Assembly (NCBI GenBank): GCA_938049325.1
Contig: CALICC010000003.1
Location: forward strand, 1-41,936
From: an uncultured Ilumatobacter sp.
Lineage (GTDB): Bacteria > Actinomycetota > Acidimicrobiia > Acidimicrobiales > Ilumatobacteraceae
DNA: 41,936 nucleotides
Reading direction: 5' to 3'
Below, piece after piece: positions 1 to 8,434 of the stretch. The notes under the pieces are model-generated. The model was not told the origin of the DNA. It searched no databases and saw nothing but the letters and a program-made list of their open reading frames with translations. Both the position numbers and the translations under genes were made by a program. The first letter of the stretch is position 1. The number at the start of each line of letters is the position of its first letter.

Positions 1-1
1 T

Positions 2-421
2 GCCGATGTTTTGGCGCTCGGAGGAACCACCGCGTTCAAGCTGTTCGCGTTTCATCGCTCATGGCCGGTTCAGCAGCTCCTCGAGCGCATTCCCCAACTG
101 CTTGCCGACAACCCACCGGCAGGCGGATGGGCAAGCGAGCCGCTCGTGAGTCACATGGGGGCCGACGCCGTCGAGATCGGCCCGGGCGGAGCCGACAAAC
201 GTGCGGGGCTCCAGTGGTTGTGTGCACTGCTCGGCGTCGACCGCAACGACGTGATCGCAGTCGGCGACGAGTGGAACGACCTCACCATGCTCGAGTGGGC
301 CGGCCGGGGTGTCGCGATGGGCAACGCCGACGAGCGTGTGCGAGACGTCGCCGACGAGACGATCGGAACGAACACCGACGACGGTGTTGCTCACTTTCTG
401 GAGACTCTCGTCGGAAGCTGA
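2..421 (+). CDS. HAD-superfamily (Cof-type) hydrolase, C-terminal part; 5' end outside window
   Basis: Reading frame open to window edge (ADVLALGGTTAFKLF...); C-terminal HAD motif VIAVGDEWNDLTMLEWAGRGVAMGNA. Confidence 0.8.
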   Translation, partial: ADVLALGGTTAFKLFAFHRSWPVQQLLERIPQLLADNPPAGGWASEPLVSHMGADAVEIGPGGADKRAGLQWLCALLGVDRNDVIAVGDEWNDLTMLEWAGRGVAMGNADERVRDVADETIGTNTDDGVAHFLETLVGS

Positions 422-607
422 CAGTCCCGGTGACCTGACTTCAGCTCGCGGTCGACCCGAATCGGCAGCGAATCGCTCAAGCGTTCTGTTCCGATGCCGA
501 TACTCAGATGTGCAGTCTGAACTGAACGGCGTTCAACGGACCTCCAACACTCCGCCGTCGCGCTCGTTCCACTTCACCTCGAACGTCTGGCGGAGAGGCA
601 CCACCCG

Positions 608-1582
608 GTGACCGAGCAGTCCTACACTCCCCCCGTGGGAGGAAACGCATCTACCGTCGTCAACGCCCTGATCGACAACATCGACCAGGTGATTCGCGGG
701 AAGCGCAACGAGATTCGCCTTGCGCTGTGCTGCCTGCTGACCGAGGGCCACCTGTTGCTCGACGACGTGCCCGGAACCGGCAAGACGAGCTTGGCAAAAG
801 CCATCGCGAACTCGATCGCCGGCGGGTGGAAGCGCGTCCAGTTCACGCCCGACCTGCTCCCGACCGACATCACCGGCGTGATGGTCTACGACCAGCGCAG
901 CGGACAGTTCAATTTCCGCGAAGGCCCCGTGTTCACCAACGTGCTGATCGGCGACGAAATCAACCGTGGCAGCCCGAAGACGCAGTCGGCGCTCCTCGAG
1001 GTGATGGAAGAGCAGCGCGTCACCTCCGACGGCACGAGCCGCCCGGTGCCACGTCCGTTCTTCGTGATCGCAACGCAGAACCCGCGCGACTTCCAGGGAA
1101 CCTTCCCGCTCCCGGACGTTCAGCTCGACCGTTTCGCCATGAGGCTGAGTCTCGGCTACGCCGACCCCGACACCGAAGTCTCGATTCTGGAGCGGTTCAC
1201 CCGCATCCAACGCGACAACGAACTCGAACCGGTCACCGACACCATCGAGCTCGACAAGGTCATCAACGAGATCGACGAGATCCACGTCGCACGATCAATT
1301 CACGACTACGTGGTGCGAATCGCAGGCGCGACCCGCTCTCATCCAGACCTCCGCCTCGGCGTCTCCACTCGCGGCACGCTCACGCTCATGCGGGTGTCTC
1401 GCGCATACGCGGCGACCGACGACCGAGACTTCGTCACGCCTGACGACATCAAGTTGCTGGTGGCCCCCGTGTTCGGACACCGCGTGGCGCTCACCGCAGA
1501 GGCGGAGCTGCGCGGCCTCTCCGTCGAGACGGTGATGGCCGACATCACCGACAGCGTCCCGGTACCTCGAAGCGGGGACTGA
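608..1582 (+). CDS. MoxR-family AAA+ ATPase
   Basis: Walker A DDVPGTGKTSLAKA, GDEINRGSPKTQSALLEVMEE, ATQNPRDFQGTFPLPDVQLDRF are typical MoxR motifs. Confidence 0.93.
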   Translation: MTEQSYTPPVGGNASTVVNALIDNIDQVIRGKRNEIRLALCCLLTEGHLLLDDVPGTGKTSLAKAIANSIAGGWKRVQFTPDLLPTDITGVMVYDQRSGQFNFREGPVFTNVLIGDEINRGSPKTQSALLEVMEEQRVTSDGTSRPVPRPFFVIATQNPRDFQGTFPLPDVQLDRFAMRLSLGYADPDTEVSILERFTRIQRDNELEPVTDTIELDKVINEIDEIHVARSIHDYVVRIAGATRSHPDLRLGVSTRGTLTLMRVSRAYAATDDRDFVTPDDIKLLVAPVFGHRVALTAEAELRGLSVETVMADITDSVPVPRSGD

Positions 1583-1583
1583 C

Positions 1584-2699
1584 GTGCTCACCCGATCGGG
1601 CCTCGGTGCGATCGTGACGGCGGTGGCGCTCACCGCGCTCGGCATCGTGTGGCGCTACGAGGAACTCGTCGTTGCCGCCATCGGGATCGGTCTGGTCGTC
1701 TTGATGGCGATTCTGATCGCACGTCGACCGCCACGCGCCAAAATCGAACGGCGCCTGACTACGGTGCGCGTCCCGCGTGGCGACCCGATCCGGATCGTGT
1801 ACCGAGCCCGCAACGACACCACCTACCGATCGGCGAGGTCGACGTTGATCGATCGATGCGACGTCGAATCGGTCGAACTCGCCGTGGACTCGATTCCGCC
1901 CGGGGCGCTGCTCGACATTCCGGCAACGATCCCCACGAGCCGTCGTGGCATGTTCGAGATCGGTCCGATCGATGTGCAAAAGGTCGACCCGTTCTATCTC
2001 GCCGGCGGAAACTGGCGAAACGAGACACCTCGCAAGAGCTTCGTCACCGTGCACCCGAAGCTCTTCGCCCTCACGGGCAGCGAAGGATCATCGCGCATCG
2101 TCGAAGACGAGTCGATCGTGCGCCGCGCAGCAACCGACCCCATGTCGGGATTTGTGTCGATGCGCGAATACGTCCCCGGCGACGACCCGCGCCTGGTCCA
2201 CTGGCCGACAACGGCGCGCACCGGCACGCTCATGATCCGCGAAAACGTCGAAGTTCGCCGCCCCGAGTTCACCGTGGTCGTCGACGCCACCGCCGGCATC
2301 GGCACCGCCGACGACTTCGAAGAGGCGGTCGACGTCGCTGCCTCACTCGCCGTGCATGCACTGCGCAGCGGTCTCGATGTCGTGGTGCGCAGCAACAATC
2401 GCGATTGCGCCGGCCAAGCCATTCCGTTGCGCAGCGAAGGTGAAGTGCTCGACCTGCTGACGACCGTCGAGCGCTGCGATGACGAAGCTCCCCTGGGATT
2501 CACCGCCCTGTTCCGCCAAGGATTCGAGCAACGCTCGGTACTGCTCGTCACCGGCCCGGACGGGCCTCTCGGACCTGTGTCACCCAACGACCAGATGCTG
2601 ATCATCCGAATCGGCGAGGGCGCTCAGGCCGGCGGCAAGGTCTCGCTGGCAGCGCGCGATGCGGCTGACTTCGCGAATCGGTGGCGATCATGGGCCTGA
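1584..2699 (+). CDS. DUF58 domain-containing membrane protein
   Basis: Two N-terminal TM segments and DUF58 signature VSMREYVPGDDPRLVHWPTTARTGTLMIRENV; immediately follows MoxR. Confidence 0.9.
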   Translation: MLTRSGLGAIVTAVALTALGIVWRYEELVVAAIGIGLVVLMAILIARRPPRAKIERRLTTVRVPRGDPIRIVYRARNDTTYRSARSTLIDRCDVESVELAVDSIPPGALLDIPATIPTSRRGMFEIGPIDVQKVDPFYLAGGNWRNETPRKSFVTVHPKLFALTGSEGSSRIVEDESIVRRAATDPMSGFVSMREYVPGDDPRLVHWPTTARTGTLMIRENVEVRRPEFTVVVDATAGIGTADDFEEAVDVAASLAVHALRSGLDVVVRSNNRDCAGQAIPLRSEGEVLDLLTTVERCDDEAPLGFTALFRQGFEQRSVLLVTGPDGPLGPVSPNDQMLIIRIGEGAQAGGKVSLAARDAADFANRWRSWA

Positions 2700-4867
2700 C
2701 CGAGTCCGACGTCATCTCCGTCAACGACCCCGTCGTGACGATTGCGAGAACACGCGCCGCGCTGATCACCGCGATGTTGGTCGTCGTGGCCATCGCCGCC
2801 GGTGACGTGTTCGACCGAACCATCTGGTGGCTCGCCGCGGCGCCACTCATGGTTGGAGTCGTCTCCATCGCATCGATCGGTCTGCGGTGGCCGATTCAAG
2901 CGTTGGGCGCCACACTCGGTGCATTGGGAGCGACGGCGCTCGTCGTCTTGGCGAACGATGGCGAACTGGGCGACATCGCCACTTCCATCACAGCCGGATC
3001 GCAGCGACTGCTGAGCACCGACTGGCCGAGCCCCGATCGAGCCGACCTCATCGGCACACTCGCGTTCGGCCTCGGCGTGATCACCGCACTGGGTCTGCTC
3101 ATGGTCCGCAAGCGGGCGTGGCATCTCTCGCCGTTGGTTCCCGTCATCGTCGCGCAGACCATGGTGATCGCGCTCAGCGCTCCGATGGGACTCCGACTTC
3201 GATGGCTCCTGCCGCTCGCCATCCTCGCGTTGACGTTCGCCACATTCCGCCCGGCCGACGACACCGATGTGCGCGGACGACTGGTGACCTTGCGCGGCGA
3301 ACGCCGCCTGCTCCCCGTGTCGATCCTGAGCATCGCTCTCGCCGTGGGCTTGGCGATCCCACTCACGCTGACCAACCGCGCCGACCCGCGTCGCACCGAG
3401 CCAGCGGAACGGACCGCCGCCCTCCTCGACCCGATCGAGGCGACCTTGGCCCTGCGCACGTTGGACCCGCCGGTCGATCTGCATGCGATCACGATCACGT
3501 CGAACAACGCCGATCGCCAACCCACCCTCTGGCGCACGACGGCGCTGGTCGAGTACGACGGCGGACGCTGGGCGCCGGATCTCACACTTCGACCGATCGG
3601 TCGTCGACTCGAGTCGCGAGGCGAACAGTCAATCGACGCAACGATCGCATTTCTCGATCCCGGTCTTCAGCTCGTGCCGTTGCCCGGAGCCGCCGTGGTC
3701 GTCGACGCTCCGATCGAAACCGATGTCGAACGCAACATCGTGCGCTTGGTCGAACGCCCCGACGCCAACACTGTCGTCAGCATCACCGCTCGCCCCGAGC
3801 CGGCGCCGAGCGACGTCAGCGCCGGCCAGATCGCCACTCGCGAGATCGACGAGAACGCTGCGGGTCTGACCGATGTCGCAACGGCGCTCGCCGAGCAGGG
3901 CGGCGCCGCAACCGCCGACGGGTTGCTCGCTCAACTGGAGGCGATCGAGTCCACGATGAGCGATGATTTCGTGCTCCGCTCCGACGCAGCGGGTGGCGGG
4001 CTGCAGCGAGCGCTCATCGATCGCTTCGTGCGCGACACACAACGTGGTAACGCTGAGCAGTTCGTCACCGCATTCGTCTTGTTGACACGTTCGCTCGGTG
4101 CTGACGCCCGAGTAGCGACCGGCTTCGAGGTCGAAGACGGCGGCTACCAGACCGCCAACGGCGTCACGACTGCCATGCTCACGTCAGCCGACGCCGTCAT
4201 CTGGCCTGAAGTGCGCGTCGGCAACGACTGGGTTGCGTTCGACCCGGTACCCGCGTCCGAGGCCAGTGATGCGTTCGAGGAACAGCCCGATCGCCAGCCA
4301 CAGACGCCCGCGGCCGCGCAACCACCATTCCCGCCACCGCCTGAATCCGATGATGAACCGATCGTGACCGAGGGCGCCGATGGCGACGAAGCCGGCGCAA
4401 ACCTGCCGGTGATCGTCACGTGGGCGTTCCGAACCGCGGCATTCAGTGGTGCGCTCCTCGTTCCGGTGCTGTTGGCGATCGGCTTGATCCTCGGCATCAA
4501 GTGGCGTCGACGTCGGCGTCAACTCAGCGGCGCCGCGACCGATCGCATCATGGGCGCGTGGAAAGTTGCCACGAGTCGATTGATCGACGCAGGCATGACG
4601 ATTCCTTCGGCGGCCACGAACAGCCAAATCGCCAACGACGCAACCCCGCTGCTCGCCCACGGCCATCGTGAGGTCCGGCGGCTTGCAGACCTCGCGAGCG
4701 CAACCACGTTTGGGTCACCCGCACGCCCCGACCTGTTGGCGGCCGACGCTGAGGCCTGCCTCACCGCAGTCGAGACATCACTCGCCTCGGCGCGCACACC
4801 GCTCGACCGGCTCCGTTGGCGTTTGAGCTTGCGCAGCCTGCGTCGCAAGACCAGCTCGCCGGTCTGA
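2681..4867 (+). CDS. Transglutaminase-like (DUF3488/TgpA-type) membrane protein
   Basis: Multiple N-terminal TM segments, transglutaminase-like region (AEQFVTAFVLLTRSLGADARVATGFEV...HW-type VRVGNDWVAFDPVP), C-terminal TM; follows MoxR/DUF58. Alternative ATG at 2690. Confidence 0.87.
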   Translation: MAIMGLTESDVISVNDPVVTIARTRAALITAMLVVVAIAAGDVFDRTIWWLAAAPLMVGVVSIASIGLRWPIQALGATLGALGATALVVLANDGELGDIATSITAGSQRLLSTDWPSPDRADLIGTLAFGLGVITALGLLMVRKRAWHLSPLVPVIVAQTMVIALSAPMGLRLRWLLPLAILALTFATFRPADDTDVRGRLVTLRGERRLLPVSILSIALAVGLAIPLTLTNRADPRRTEPAERTAALLDPIEATLALRTLDPPVDLHAITITSNNADRQPTLWRTTALVEYDGGRWAPDLTLRPIGRRLESRGEQSIDATIAFLDPGLQLVPLPGAAVVVDAPIETDVERNIVRLVERPDANTVVSITARPEPAPSDVSAGQIATREIDENAAGLTDVATALAEQGGAATADGLLAQLEAIESTMSDDFVLRSDAAGGGLQRALIDRFVRDTQRGNAEQFVTAFVLLTRSLGADARVATGFEVEDGGYQTANGVTTAMLTSADAVIWPEVRVGNDWVAFDPVPASEASDAFEEQPDRQPQTPAAAQPPFPPPPESDDEPIVTEGADGDEAGANLPVIVTWAFRTAAFSGALLVPVLLAIGLILGIKWRRRRRQLSGAATDRIMGAWKVATSRLIDAGMTIPSAATNSQIANDATPLLAHGHREVRRLADLASATTFGSPARPDLLAADAEACLTAVETSLASARTPLDRLRWRLSLRSLRRKTSSPV

Positions 4868-4914
4868 CGTCGCTGCACCACGACGAGCGCGACCGGCGTC
4901 GAACAGGTGCCGGG

Positions 4915-5655
4915 CTACTGAGTCTCGTAGACACCGAACTCCGGTCCGGTCATCGTGTAGCTGGCGGTTGCCAGGCTGGTGTCGATCGTGGAGGTCACCA
5001 AGGTGCCAGCCACCCAAACAGCACCCCAAGAATCCTCAAGGCTGAGACTCTCCCCGTCAGCGAGGGTGATCAAGACGGTCTGATTCGCGGGAGGTGGAGG
5101 CACGTGAACGCACGCTCCGAAGTACGGCACGAGCAGGAATTCGACGATGTTGTCGCCGTCGTCATAGGTGAGCGGGGCGACGAAACCGGCGAGTTGGATC
5201 GCTTCGTTGTTGAGCTCCTCGTTGACCGAGGCAACGTCGAATTCGGCGTTCATCTCGGCGTAGATGGCATCGATCTCCGGGGAGCCGCGGTCGGCTTCGG
5301 CCAGGCGGTCTCTGTAGCGCTCCAGCACCTGGTCACTCGAGAAGCCGGGAGGAATGAGGTCCTCCCAGTCGACCGAGCGGAAGCCCGGGATCGTGATGTT
5401 CGCCGGCTCGGCCTCGGTCCGGGTGCCGTGAAACTCCTCGAGTGAGTCGCCGAATTCGAGGTCTTCGAAGCCGGGCGCTCGGGGAACGATGTCGGAAGGC
5501 ACCGAAGTTTGAGCGGGCTCGCCGATCTCGACGACGGCGCCGTCGTCGGTGCCCGAGCCGGAACAGGCCGTGGCCGCGATCGCGAGTGCACACAGCACGC
5601 TCGTTACGGTGATCCGTTGCCGGATGTTTGGCTTCGATGAGAGTTCGGGGGTCAT
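4915..5655 (-). CDS. DUF3299 domain lipoprotein
   Basis: Lipobox-like ALAIAATACSG; LAGFVAPLTYDDGDNIVEFLLVPYFGACVHVPPPPANQ is a DUF3299 signature. Confidence 0.82.
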   Translation of the reverse strand: MTPELSSKPNIRQRITVTSVLCALAIAATACSGSGTDDGAVVEIGEPAQTSVPSDIVPRAPGFEDLEFGDSLEEFHGTRTEAEPANITIPGFRSVDWEDLIPPGFSSDQVLERYRDRLAEADRGSPEIDAIYAEMNAEFDVASVNEELNNEAIQLAGFVAPLTYDDGDNIVEFLLVPYFGACVHVPPPPANQTVLITLADGESLSLEDSWGAVWVAGTLVTSTIDTSLATASYTMTGPEFGVYETQ

Positions 5656-5662
5656 ACGCTTC

Positions 5663-6919
5663 CTACACCTTGAGGGCCAGACCGTCTTGGATCGAACGGC
5701 GATACGCGATGAACCCTGGGATCAACGCAACCAGCATCGCGGCGCCGATCACTCCACCGATGATACCCAGCTGTGTGGAGTCGAGCCAGGTCGCGGCGAG
5801 GTCAACGCCGAAACGCCGTGCCACGATCGGGCGAGCGATCGCCATGAGGCCGTAGAGCATGCCGACGCCGAGTGCGCAGCCGGCCGCGACGACCAGGAGC
5901 GTTTCGAGCACGATCAGCATCACGACGTGACGCCCTCGAGCCCCAATGGCCCGGAGGACGGCGATCTCGCGCCGCCGCTCGTTCAACGTCGACAGAATCG
6001 TGGTCAGCATGCCGAGCAGTCCGGCGAGCAACACGAACCCGGAGATCACGAACAGCACCTGCTCGACGGGCGAGATCGTCCGCCAGAAGTCCGAGAGCGT
6101 GGCTCCGGGCAGGATCGCCGACATCGGTTCGGCCTGGTACTCGTTGATCTCGCGCTGGACCGTGAACGTCTGCGCGCGATTCTCGAGCCCGACCATGAAG
6201 GCGGTGATCGAAGTCGGCGTGAGGTCGAAGAGCAGCGCTTGCTCGGCGTCGAGCGGCACCCCGGTCCGGCCACCGTCCACCCAGTCGACGTGAATCGCCT
6301 CGATCCCTGCGAGGCTCACGTGCACCGTGCGATCGACCGGAGTCCCGGTCCGGTCGAAGATGCCGACCACCGTAAACGGCTTGTCGTCGTGCCCCGCGAA
6401 GTCGGCCGAGGACAAGCCGTGCGCGATGATGATCTCGTCGCCGATGTCGTAGCCGAGGTCGCGGGCGACGTCAGCGCCCAGCACCGCGTCGTAGACCTCC
6501 GCAAAGCGCTCGCCTGAGTCGAGCGTGAGCGACCGCTTGTTGCCGTACTTGTAGTACTCGAAGTAGTCCGTCGAGGTCCCCATGACTCGGAAGCCTCGGT
6601 GGGAGTCGCCGAGCGAGATCGGGATCGTCCACGCGACTTCGTCGCGTTCGGCAATCGACTCGTAGGTCTCCCAGCTGACGTTGTTGGTGGCGTTGCCGAT
6701 GCGGAACACGCTGTAGAGCAACAGGTTCGTCGGAGAGCTTCGAGCACCGACGATCAGGTCGGTTTGCGACACGGTGTTGAAGAAGCTGGCGCGGGATTCT
6801 TTGCGGATCTTGTCGACACCGAGGAGCAACGTCGCGCTGATCGCGATTGCGATCACGGTGAGCACGATGCTGGTCCGGCGAAAGCGGGCGCTCTTGAGCG
6901 CGATCAACAACAAGGTCAC
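5663..6919 (-). CDS. ABC transporter permease, FtsX/MacB-like
   Basis: N-terminal TM, periplasmic domain, C-terminal FtsX-like region (LNERRREIAVLRAIGARGRHVVMLIVLETLLVV). Confidence 0.9.
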   Translation of the reverse strand: MTLLLIALKSARFRRTSIVLTVIAIAISATLLLGVDKIRKESRASFFNTVSQTDLIVGARSSPTNLLLYSVFRIGNATNNVSWETYESIAERDEVAWTIPISLGDSHRGFRVMGTSTDYFEYYKYGNKRSLTLDSGERFAEVYDAVLGADVARDLGYDIGDEIIIAHGLSSADFAGHDDKPFTVVGIFDRTGTPVDRTVHVSLAGIEAIHVDWVDGGRTGVPLDAEQALLFDLTPTSITAFMVGLENRAQTFTVQREINEYQAEPMSAILPGATLSDFWRTISPVEQVLFVISGFVLLAGLLGMLTTILSTLNERRREIAVLRAIGARGRHVVMLIVLETLLVVAAGCALGVGMLYGLMAIARPIVARRFGVDLAATWLDSTQLGIIGGVIGAAMLVALIPGFIAYRRSIQDGLALKV

Positions 6920-7659
6920 GGAGCACTCCGAGCCATCTCGTCGACCGCGTCGAATGGAGTATCAGGGTCGACAGCGGCGTCGAGCTCGATCGATCGATCG
7001 AAGCGTTCGGCGAGTTGTGGATCGTGACTCACGAAGATCAGCGTGCACCCGCGCGCCTCGCTCTCGCGGAACAACAGGTCCATGAACCTGTCCCGGTTGT
7101 CGGCGTCGAGAGCCGAGGTCGGTTCATCGGCGATCAGGATCTCCGGCCCACCGATGAGCGCCCGGGCGACCGCCACTCGCTGCTGCTGTCCAACACTCAA
7201 CTTGTTGACCGAGGCCCCGTGGTACTCGGGAGCGAGGTTGAGGTCGGTCAGCAGACGTCGCGCTGTCGCCTTGACGTCGGCTGACTCCGCGGCACGCCGC
7301 TTCTTGCGGCCCGAGAACGAACAGGCCAACGTCACGTTCTCCAGCGTCGAGAGGTAGGGCAAGAGGTTGAACTGCTGGAAGACCACACCGATGTGATCGG
7401 CACGAAACTGGTCGCGGCGTCCGGGCGCGAGCTGCGCGAGATCCGTGCCGAGGAGGCTCACCGTTCCGCTCGACGGCGAGTGGATCCCGCAGAGCAAGTT
7501 GAGCAACGTGGTCTTGCCGCTCCCACTCGAGCCACGCACGAACAGATGCTCGCCTGCGTCGAGATGCAAGTCATCGATCGAGACGGTGTCAGAGGTCTGG
7601 CCTGGCCAACGGAATCGCACGTCCGTGAGGCCAACGACGTCGCCCGCCCGATTCGTCAC
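6916..7659 (-). CDS. ABC transporter ATP-binding protein (LolD/MacB type)
   Basis: Walker A GSSGSGKTTLLNLL, signature LSVGQQQRVAVARAL, Walker B ILIADEPTSALD. GTG at 7659 overlaps the upstream stop (GTGA); longer ORF starts at 7728. Confidence 0.92.
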   Translation of the reverse strand: MTNRAGDVVGLTDVRFRWPGQTSDTVSIDDLHLDAGEHLFVRGSSGSGKTTLLNLLCGIHSPSSGTVSLLGTDLAQLAPGRRDQFRADHIGVVFQQFNLLPYLSTLENVTLACSFSGRKKRRAAESADVKATARRLLTDLNLAPEYHGASVNKLSVGQQQRVAVARALIGGPEILIADEPTSALDADNRDRFMDLLFRESEARGCTLIFVSHDPQLAERFDRSIELDAAVDPDTPFDAVDEMARSAP

Positions 7660-8339
7660 CGATCGAGTGACACCGTTGCAGACGATGGGGAGAGCTCCGC
7701 CGACGACTGTTGCGTGTCGGAGATCCATTGGACGTCGATGTCTTCGAAGTTCGAGAACTCGGCGAACAGGCCACTGAAGTCGACCTCACTCACCGCATCG
7801 GCGTTCTCGCACTCGAACACCCACGAGACCGTGATCTCGGAATGGGTGCCGTCGCGCTCGACTTCGGTGCTCACCGGGTCAATCATCGCGCACCGCGCGT
7901 CGTCGTTGACCGCGACCATGCCAGGTCCGGTGAGCACTTCGGTGCGGTCAGCCTCGATCGCGAGGTCGTCGTCGCTGGTCGGCTCGTACTCGAACCCGAA
8001 GACGTTGAAGGTCGGGCTGACGAGATCGATCGCCACCTGCGCATCGATCCAGGCCACCGACAGCTCAGCTGTGCCGTGTTCGTGTGCGCCCAGTCCGCCG
8101 GACTCGTCGTCATGATCGTCATGGTCCTCGTCGTCATGGTCCTCGTCGTCTTGGTCCTCGTCGTCGCCGTCGTGACCTTCCTCGCCACCGTGGTCGTCGT
8201 CGGATGTCGCCGTCGCGGGGCCGGCCGTGGTCTCAGGGGCCTCGTCGTCCGACGCGTTGCTGTCCGAACCACATGCCGAACCTGCGATCGAGGAAACGAG
8301 CACGACGGGAACCACAGCACGGCGGAGTCGATTGATCAT
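7656..8339 (-). CDS. ZrgA-like (DUF2796) zinc-associated lipoprotein
   Basis: Start MINRLRRAVVPVVLVSSIAGSACGSD (lipobox); Asp/His-rich tract; GAHEHGTAELSVAWIDAQVAIDLVSPTFNVFGFEYEP is DUF2796-like. Track ORF extends to 8396 but ATG at 8339 fits the lipoprotein signal. Confidence 0.8.
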   Translation of the reverse strand: MINRLRRAVVPVVLVSSIAGSACGSDSNASDDEAPETTAGPATATSDDDHGGEEGHDGDDEDQDDEDHDDEDHDDHDDESGGLGAHEHGTAELSVAWIDAQVAIDLVSPTFNVFGFEYEPTSDDDLAIEADRTEVLTGPGMVAVNDDARCAMIDPVSTEVERDGTHSEITVSWVFECENADAVSEVDFSGLFAEFSNFEDIDVQWISDTQQSSAELSPSSATVSLDR

Positions 8340-8341
8340 GT

Positions 8342-8356
8342 TGAGAATGGTAATCA
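8342..8356 (-). promoter_or_regulatory. Fur/Zur-family operator-like box TGATTACCATTCTCA overlapping a probable -10 (TACCAT)
   Basis: 11 of 14 non-central positions match a TGATAAT-N-ATTATCA type Fur-family box; lies 2 nt upstream of the ATG of the ZrgA-like gene. Confidence 0.55.
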
Positions 8357-8434
8357 ATCGCTGGATGGAAGTCCACGCGCCCAGAGGATTGCCCAAGCGA
8401 GTACGACCTCTGTCGCCATCGCGACCTCGCGAGG

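Noticed and set aside
533-610. Coding-like minus-strand tail (…QTFEVKWNERDGGVLEVR) upstream of MoxR
   Set aside because: The rest of that ORF is antisense to MoxR without plausible start or domain; insufficient support
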